Assembly: GCA_035296965.1 (NCBI GenBank)
Contig: DATGZX010000313.1
Location: forward strand, 1-10,414
Direction of reading: 5' to 3'
Length of the DNA stretch: 10,414 nucleotides
From: DATGZX01 sp035296965
GTDB taxonomy: Bacteria > Planctomycetota > Planctomycetia > Gemmatales > Gemmataceae
Shown piece after piece: positions 5,717-10,414 of this stretch. The notes below the pieces were generated by a model. That model saw only the letters and a list, made by a program, of their open reading frames with translations. It had not been told where the DNA came from and searched no databases. Position 1 is the first letter of the stretch, and every line of letters starts with the position of its first letter. Both the position numbers and the translations under genes were made by a program.

Positions 5717-6751
5717 TCACGGAACAGGGCCGGGTTTCAGCATCGTCTGCCAGGCTTTCTGGCTGATATTGCTTTCGATGAATTTGACGCTCCCGTCGCC
5801 CATGGCAACATTGATTCCACCACGATGTGGAGACGAGGCCAGACTCGGATCGCAGTTGTCAGCGGCCGGCCGAGCTTGAAAGAGAGACCAATTGTAGGAC
5901 GCGGCCGCCAGTTTGCCGTCCGCGAGCATGCCTGTAAATCCGAGTACACCACTGTAGTTTACGACCGGCGGATGGTCGGCCGTCCCGCTTGCAAAGAAGG
6001 GCGGCGCAGCCCAAAGGTTACCACCCTGAAGTTTGGGGAGCATGTTGCAGACCCACATCTTCTCGGTGAACAGCATGGTACGAGAGGTGCCGTCTAGGCC
6101 CTTGGGGTTGGCAAGGGTATCAAACACCATCCAGTTGGCCGCATAGCAATTGGCGCCCCATTGCATCACTTCAGAAGTCTCTGCTGGTTCAGCAGGCTTG
6201 GCATCCCACGTCCAATACGTCGCGCCGACACCGAGCCCTCCCGCGATCAGTTCTGATACCCCGTTCGATGGCCCACTGTAGTCGCTTGGACAGAGATAGA
6301 CCGGCACCTTGACAGCAGCGGCGTTTTCATCCGGCAGTGCCGGAATGGTCGAGAAATAAACCTTCCGGTTGATGTAGTCAAACGCGGGCGGTGCGCGGTC
6401 GTATGTTGGCTTCTCCTCGATGTAGGGAAGAATGTGGTACCAGATCGTGGCTCCTGGTGTGACAGACGACTGCCAGGGGGCGTGCTTCGCATCCGCTTGA
6501 AATGGGTTTCTCTTGCCTGCGTAGACGCCGAAAAGAGGCGGAAGTTTTTTCTGAACGTCGTTTGCACTGAGCGTCGCAAGAATAATCTGATGAAGATTGT
6601 TCATGCACTTCATACGATTATCGTCGCCGTCACGCACCTTTTGCACCAACGGCAGCAGCCATCCCAAGAGAACGATGACGATGAGGACGACCACAATCCA
6701 ACTCGTCCGCATAATCGAAGGACTCTTGCGAGATTCACTTCCATTATCCAT
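5717..6751 (-). CDS. DUF1559-family protein lacking the prepilin cleavage motif
   Basis: This 344-residue protein matches the DUF1559 pattern characteristic of planctomycetes. It has an N-terminal hydrophobic helix (17-35) running into 'LLPLVQKVR', then 'MKCMNNLHQI' (47-56), a central 'YLCPSD' (152-157), 'DGTSRTMLFTE' (220-230) and the C-terminal 'PHRGGINVAMGDGSVKF' (308-324). In most members the N-terminus is a type IV pilin-like signal (GFTLVELL) cut by prepilin peptidase. Here it is replaced by 'RTSWIVVVLIVIVLLG', so the protein probably stays as an uncleaved N-terminal anchor with the large domain outside. The ATG at 6751 is set by GGAGG with 6-nt spacing; the longer frame to 6955 runs into the repeat at 6881-6977 and is rejected. 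It diverges from the HEAT-repeat gene. The biological role of DUF1559 proteins is poorly known. Confidence 0.9.
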   Translation of the reverse strand: MDNGSESRKSPSIMRTSWIVVVLIVIVLLGWLLPLVQKVRDGDDNRMKCMNNLHQIILATLSANDVQKKLPPLFGVYAGKRNPFQADAKHAPWQSSVTPGATIWYHILPYIEEKPTYDRAPPAFDYINRKVYFSTIPALPDENAAAVKVPVYLCPSDYSGPSNGVSELIAGGLGVGATYWTWDAKPAEPAETSEVMQWGANCYAANWMVFDTLANPKGLDGTSRTMLFTEKMWVCNMLPKLQGGNLWAAPPFFASGTADHPPVVNYSGVLGFTGMLADGKLAAASYNWSLFQARPAADNCDPSLASSPHRGGINVAMGDGSVKFIESNISQKAWQTMLKPGPVP

Positions 6752-6757
6752 GGCTGG

Positions 6758-6762
6758 CCTCC
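6758..6762 (-). promoter_or_regulatory. Shine-Dalgarno site fixing the DUF1559 start
   Basis: GGAGG on the minus strand stands six bases before the ATG at 6751. It decides this start over upstream in-frame codons that lie in repeat DNA. Confidence 0.75.
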
Positions 6763-6880
6763 GACACTCCTGAAGGCGTGCTCGCGCTCTCAACAGTGAG
6801 AATCGGCCGTTCGAACCGGAGATTTGCACTTCCAAGGATAACACGGGAGTCGCGCAAAAGAAACCGGCCCTGAAGGTCCC

Positions 6881-6977
6881 GTAGGGTGTGTCAAGCGTAC
6901 TCGCGCCGACGCACCATGCCGACTCCTTGGCGCCGGGTTGTCCCGAGTTGTGCACGCAGAATCAGCCATCCTGTCTA
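6881..6977 (+). repeat. Extended 97-bp repeat, copy B (uninterrupted)
   Basis: The REP head at 6881-6915 differs from copies 1 and 3 at two positions; one of them turns a stem C into T, leaving a G-T wobble. The 62-bp tail aligns without gaps to 3510-3571. Similarity probably continues to 6984 (TAGACTACC), which is visible only when the MITE-like insertion is removed from copy A. It lies between the divergent DUF1559 and HEAT-repeat genes, 130 bp from the DUF1559 start codon. No complete promoter was recognised in this 319-bp intergenic region. Confidence 0.85.
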
Positions 6978-7058
6978 GACTACCACGACCAAAGGGAGTA
7001 CTTTGCCGGCCAACTGGACCCGTCAACGGTAAGGATGTCCAGGTTCGCGCGGATGCGC

Positions 7059-7065
7059 AAGGAGG
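7059..7065 (+). promoter_or_regulatory. Shine-Dalgarno site fixing the HEAT-repeat protein start
   Basis: AAGGAGG lies five bases before the ATG at 7071. It is the strongest ribosome-binding site seen in the window and selects this start over in-frame ATGs at 7035 and 7053 and over the open frame reaching back into the repeat. Confidence 0.8.
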
Positions 7066-7070
7066 CGGCA

Positions 7071-8804
7071 ATGTCGAAGTGCATTCTGCTGGTACTTCAC
7101 CTATCCTTGGCATCGGTTATTCCCGACTGGAGCGAGAGCCTCCTTCTAGAGCGACCCTCTTCGACATTTGAAGACATCGCCAAGTTGGTACGGTCGTTGC
7201 AGGAGCCGGACGGAGCTGTTCGCCTCGATGCCGTCGAGGCTTTGGGTCAATTGGGTCCAGACGCAGCGGAAGCGATCCCAGCACTTGTCACGATAATCCG
7301 CTCTGATCCCGACGCTTCCGTTCGCCGGGCGGCAATCGACGCTGTGTTGCAGATTAGCAAAGTCGGAAAAATTGAGATCGAGGCGCGCTCTTTGGTCGAG
7401 CGCGTTGGGAAACTGGAGACATATACAACGGCGGCTCTCAGCACCGCCTTGGACGACGCGGATGCCGGCGTGCGCAGCGCAGCGATCAAAGCGCTGGGCC
7501 AGCTCGATCCAAAAACACCAAACGTCGTCTCGGGGCTGATCAAGGGGCTGGGCGATCAGGATCCTGCCCTGAGACTCGAAGCGGTGGACGCCCTCGGGGG
7601 CATGCATCCCAAGACGCGAGCGATGATGTTTGCGCTCTTGAATATGCGCAAGGACCCCGAGCCGTCGGTACGCGTCGCGGCCGCGCATATTTTTGGCGAG
7701 CGTGGCATTGCGCTTTTGGAATCGACCGGGGCGCTGCAAGAGCTACTGGTGGACCCTGATGCGTACGTGCGGCAGGCCGCCGCCGAACGACTTCGCCAAC
7801 TAAATCCAAAGCCCGTTTACCAGCTTACTTCCGCTATCAACAGGTTGCAGGGGCTGGATCCAAAGATAAGACTCGAGGCCGCCCAAGCACTGGCCAAGCA
7901 GCGGCTAGAGGACCCGGAGGCTCGGTCGATATTGCATCAGTTGCTGAGCTCCGAAGAGGTCCAGGACCAAGAGATAGCCGCCTATATTCTCTGGCATGCG
8001 GAGCATCGGTGCGAGGAGGTCCTGCCAACGCTCATGCAGGTCCTCGAGGCAAATTCCCAGGCAAGGAATCCGGAACGCGGAGGGTTCCGCTACTCAGGAC
8101 CTATGGGCATAATAGGCTATTTTATGCAGGGGCTGTTCCCGCCTTTGGTGGCTCTCACTGCTCTCGCCGAGATGGGACCAGCGGCGGCGCCTGCCGTGCC
8201 GACTTTAGTCAGAATCTTGACCGCAAATCATGAAGCGGATGCACACGCCCGGCCCCGCGGCGGTAGCGTAGTTCTTCCTGATTGGGTCCAGAGCTTCATG
8301 ACGACCGAGGAAACACCAGAGAGAGTTCGTAGCCTCTTCGAAGTTCCGTCAATCTGCAGCGTTCTGGCCAAGATTGGGCCAGAGGCGAGGGCCGCGGTCC
8401 CCATCCTAACAGAGTTCCTTAAAGACGATGACGCTGGAATTTGCCTCTCAGCGGCGCAGGCACTGTGGATGATCGACCCCGGTTCCCAGAGCGCACTGCG
8501 TGTCGTGTTGATCCGCCTGGATAGTAAGAACTGGATGGATCGCATCGCTGCGGCTCGTTTGGTGGGAGAAATGGGCCCCTCGGCGAAAGCTGCCATACCC
8601 TGTCTCGTGAAACTCTTGAGGGATCGTGATCCGAACTGCAAAGCGGCAGGAATTCAGGCGCTGGGCAAGATGGGCTCGGCGGCCACGGCTGTGCTACCCA
8701 GTCTCCAGCCGCTCCTCAAGGACAAGGACAGACTTATTCGCGTATCCGCGACAATCGCCATCGGGTGCATTACGCAACAACCCTCGCAAGCGGCTCCCTT
8801 ATAG
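7071..8804 (+). CDS. Exported HEAT-repeat protein
   Basis: This 577-residue protein begins with a short hydrophobic segment (MSKCILLVLHLSLASV) that looks like a signal peptide, and the rest is a helical-repeat solenoid. About eleven HEAT-type units can be picked out by the 'VRxxAxxALGxL' pattern, for example at 49-61, 84-95, 134-145, 167-177, 200-209, 233-244, 266-276, 457-468, 491-502, 524-535 and 557-565. Several carry the 'GPxAxxAIPxLVxLL' second helix, clearest at 500-516. A less regular stretch at about 330-420 interrupts the array. HEAT solenoids act as protein-binding scaffolds, and large exported versions are common in planctomycetes; the partner here is unknown. The TAG stop at 8802 is followed in the same frame by an SmpA-like ORF without another intervening stop. 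Confidence 0.88.
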   Translation: MSKCILLVLHLSLASVIPDWSESLLLERPSSTFEDIAKLVRSLQEPDGAVRLDAVEALGQLGPDAAEAIPALVTIIRSDPDASVRRAAIDAVLQISKVGKIEIEARSLVERVGKLETYTTAALSTALDDADAGVRSAAIKALGQLDPKTPNVVSGLIKGLGDQDPALRLEAVDALGGMHPKTRAMMFALLNMRKDPEPSVRVAAAHIFGERGIALLESTGALQELLVDPDAYVRQAAAERLRQLNPKPVYQLTSAINRLQGLDPKIRLEAAQALAKQRLEDPEARSILHQLLSSEEVQDQEIAAYILWHAEHRCEEVLPTLMQVLEANSQARNPERGGFRYSGPMGIIGYFMQGLFPPLVALTALAEMGPAAAPAVPTLVRILTANHEADAHARPRGGSVVLPDWVQSFMTTEETPERVRSLFEVPSICSVLAKIGPEARAAVPILTEFLKDDDAGICLSAAQALWMIDPGSQSALRVVLIRLDSKNWMDRIAAARLVGEMGPSAKAAIPCLVKLLRDRDPNCKAAGIQALGKMGSAATAVLPSLQPLLKDKDRLIRVSATIAIGCITQQPSQAAPL

Positions 8805-8825
8805 CTGAGCGGTTACGCGCTAGCG

Positions 8826-9074
8826 TTGGGCTTTGATAAAGTTCAAAACGGTATGACATCAGAGCAAGTCGAAAAATTGCTCGGACCTCCAGAAACAAAT
8901 GCGTTCGGAAGAATGCAGTCGACCGATCTGCCGCCAGCATTGATTTCTGAAGGAGCCATCAGAGAGTCTGCACAGGTCGAGCTTTCCGAGCAGAGATGGA
9001 GGGAGGGCAGCGTCGTCTTTTCTGTCGGCTACAGTTCCGGGAAAGTGGCATGGAAAAGCAAGTCTGACCAATGA
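8826..9074 (+). CDS. SmpA/OmlA (BamE)-like small domain protein, possibly a detached C-terminal domain
   Basis: The 82 residues begin 'FDKVQNGMTSEQVEKLLGPP', the hallmark of the SmpA/OmlA fold (GMT at 9-11, LLGPP at 18-22), and end in 'RWREGSVVFSVGYSSGKVAW', a matching closing strand pair. Similar small domains are frequent in planctomycete proteins. The start is uncertain: a TTG at 8826 is the only initiator codon upstream of the motif and lacks a clear ribosome-binding site, while the ATG at 8853 would cut into the domain. There is no signal peptide or lipobox, unlike true BamE. The frame is open from immediately after the HEAT-protein stop at 8802-8804. It may therefore be an independently translated gene, a coupled gene, a readthrough extension, or a decaying fragment. 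Confidence 0.6.
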   Translation: MGFDKVQNGMTSEQVEKLLGPPETNAFGRMQSTDLPPALISEGAIRESAQVELSEQRWREGSVVFSVGYSSGKVAWKSKSDQ

Positions 9075-9252
9075 CTGCCAAGTCGAAGCTGGCCCCAATT
9101 GAGCCCTTGGCGCACGCTGAAGCAGGGATCGCTACGGCTGCCCATCGATTGGCCTGGCGAGACAACACCTTCCTGACTACTCTTTGTCCCCAGCTGTCTC
9201 TTTCCAAAGCTGGCCAAAATGATTGTCTTGGGAACACCAGGAAAGGGTGCAT
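9075..9252 (+). other. Intergenic gap before the exported acidic-loop protein
   Basis: No gene is supported in these 178 bp. A frame starting at an ATG that overlaps the preceding stop codon (9071) runs on into the next gene, but it has unremarkable composition and no family features. AGGAAAGGG at 9239-9247, five bases before the ATG at 9253, is the ribosome-binding site of the next gene. Confidence 0.55.
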
Positions 9253-10293
9253 ATGTACACATTGGGCCTACGCACATTCCTTTCGGCCCTTGTCGTTTCG
9301 ACTCTACCGGTTCTTGGGGCGGATTTGAGCAAGATTGAACGAAGCGTAGGAAAGGAACCGGCCTACGCTTCAGGTGAGCAAAGGTACTGCCTGCTTGCGA
9401 TCGGCCCTAACGCCGAGCACCGCGTTTGGCTCGTCGTCGATGGCGACGTGCTGTATGTCGATTGCAATGGAAACGGTGATTTGACCCAACCCGGGAAGCG
9501 ATTTTCATTGCCTAAATTCCAAAGGGAGGGGAAATGTCCTTTCCTCGAATGGCGAGAGTTGGACACAGGCCCCATTCTCGCTGGTCCTCCTCGCTACACG
9601 CACTTAACCATCGCCCAAAAAAGACGCCGGTTGGACCTGCAACCCACTTCGAAATCTGAAGAAGACCTGAGACAAAGGATCCAACAAGAGTTTCAAGAAA
9701 CTCATGAACTGATCAGTTACTGCGTTGAGATTACGATTAGTCTTGGCAGCGGTCATTCTGAAGCTAAAGCCGATGACGCGCACCTCAAACTTTTAACGTT
9801 TGCGGACCCGGCGGGAGCGCTGATCTTTTCAAAACGGCCGCAGGATGCACCTATTATCCATTTTGACGGAGCACTGAGTGTGCAGATTCAGCCGAACCAA
9901 CACTTGCGTCGCGGGGACATGGTGCAGAACTTGAAGGCCCAGCTCGGCAGTCTCAATGCTTACTTTATCCGGGCATCCATAGGAACGCGAGGCGTTGGAC
10001 CTGGTACGTTCGCCTATGTTAGTCCGGACGATTTCCCGGACGGCCATCATCCCAAGGCTGAGGTTCGATTTCAGTCAGCGACGAAGGGAAACCCTATCGT
10101 ATCAAGCGTGGATTTAAGCGAGCGGTGGTCCGGATATGAATTCGTTGGCGCCATCGAAGGAGTCCCGGAGGAGGCCAAGGGTCGCACCGCCAAGATAACG
10201 ATCTCTGTACCCAATTGGCCCTACCGCACGATTAAGCCATTCGAGGGCGAACTCCCTGTTCTAGACGCAGCTCCGTTAGTGTCTTTCCGCTGA
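9253..10293 (+). CDS. Exported protein with an EF-hand-like acidic loop, unknown function
   Basis: The 346-residue protein starts with a clear signal peptide (MYTLGLRTFLSALVVSTLPV) with a probable cut after Leu-Gly-Ala at 21-23. The mature part contains 'VWLVVDGDVLYVDCNGNGDLT' around 58-78 (read here as two adjoining pieces, VWLVVDGD and VLYVDCNGNGDLT). The Asp70-x-Asn72-x-Asn74-Gly-Asp76 spacing resembles the calcium-binding loop of EF-hand or dockerin modules. The sequence 'DGDxLYVDxNGNGDLT' is one I associate with planctomycete exported proteins; no enzyme activity is known to me. The remainder appears beta-rich with no catalytic motif seen. The ATG at 9253 is chosen for AGGAAAGGG just upstream and for giving a proper signal peptide; an upstream in-frame ATG at 9223 would add ten residues. 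It may share a transcript with the genes starting at 7071 and 8826. Confidence 0.85.
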   Translation: MYTLGLRTFLSALVVSTLPVLGADLSKIERSVGKEPAYASGEQRYCLLAIGPNAEHRVWLVVDGDVLYVDCNGNGDLTQPGKRFSLPKFQREGKCPFLEWRELDTGPILAGPPRYTHLTIAQKRRRLDLQPTSKSEEDLRQRIQQEFQETHELISYCVEITISLGSGHSEAKADDAHLKLLTFADPAGALIFSKRPQDAPIIHFDGALSVQIQPNQHLRRGDMVQNLKAQLGSLNAYFIRASIGTRGVGPGTFAYVSPDDFPDGHHPKAEVRFQSATKGNPIVSSVDLSERWSGYEFVGAIEGVPEEAKGRTAKITISVPNWPYRTIKPFEGELPVLDAAPLVSFR

Positions 10294-10364
10294 AGTTCTA
10301 TGCCACTTGCGGAGAACTTTCTTGTTCATAGAATGAACTTCTACAAATGCCGCACTGGCGATTA

Positions 10365-10385
10365 TTTCCCGGTTTTTCCGGGAAA
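10365..10385. terminator. GC-rich hairpin downstream of the last gene, possible terminator
   Basis: TTTCCCGG and CCGGGAAA form a perfect 8-bp stem around a five-T loop, 71 bp after the stop at 10293. There is no T-run after the stem on either strand, so it is not a classic intrinsic terminator. It could instead be a bidirectional pause hairpin or another palindromic repeat unit. A weaker hairpin, GTTCAT/ATGAAC, lies at 10324-10338. Confidence 0.4.
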
Positions 10386-10414
10386 ACCTCACTCTATCAA
10401 GCGGGCCAGCAGGC

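Noticed and set aside
5666..6097. 143-residue plus-strand frame opposite the DUF1559 gene
   Set aside because: It is antisense to the DUF1559 C-terminal domain, whose motifs are unambiguous.
9071..9328. 85-residue plus-strand frame whose ATG overlaps the stop of the SmpA-like ORF
   Set aside because: The ATGA overlap is suggestive, but it runs 76 bp into the signal-peptide region of the next gene in another frame and shows no family or membrane features.

Overview
The window most likely comes from a planctomycete (Pirellulales-like). The evidence is a divergent DUF1559 protein, exported HEAT-repeat and 'DxNGNGD'-loop proteins of the kind common in that phylum, a REP-associated transposase (RAYT) with its palindromic repeats, and a moderately high GC content. 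This assignment is inferred from gene content; there is no rRNA or other marker here.

Layout. (1) 1-2700, plus strand: a leader holding a large imperfect palindrome (5-106), then a molybdenum hydroxylase large subunit of the xanthine dehydrogenase/aldehyde oxidase family, then a MoaD/ThiS-like sulfur carrier only 9 bp downstream. The carrier ends in Gly-Gly-Cys-Leu rather than a free Gly-Gly. (2) 2701-3763: a RAYT gene on the minus strand, tightly bracketed by REP-like palindromes. Beside it is a longer 97-bp repeat, interrupted by a 165-bp MITE-like insertion with 25-bp terminal inverted repeats and a TA duplication. (3) 3764-5522, minus strand: a small two-helix membrane protein and a likely two-gene unit of unknown proteins, one membrane-anchored and one soluble. 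(4) 5717-6751, minus strand: a DUF1559-type protein that keeps the N-terminal helix but has lost the prepilin cleavage motif. (5) 6752-7070: a divergent intergenic region carrying the second copy of the 97-bp repeat, this one uninterrupted. (6) 7071-10293, plus strand: an exported HEAT-repeat protein, an SmpA/BamE-like small ORF in the same frame directly after the HEAT stop codon, and an exported protein with an EF-hand-like acidic loop. A GC-rich hairpin follows near the right edge.

The molybdoenzyme and sulfur carrier are probably cotranscribed. Whether the carrier serves cofactor sulfuration for this enzyme is inference. The middle of the window is an accessory region shaped by repeats. 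Several long open frames begin inside these repeats, so the starts given here were moved downstream to ATG codons with better Shine-Dalgarno matches. No CRISPR array, tRNA, rRNA or recognisable defence system was seen.
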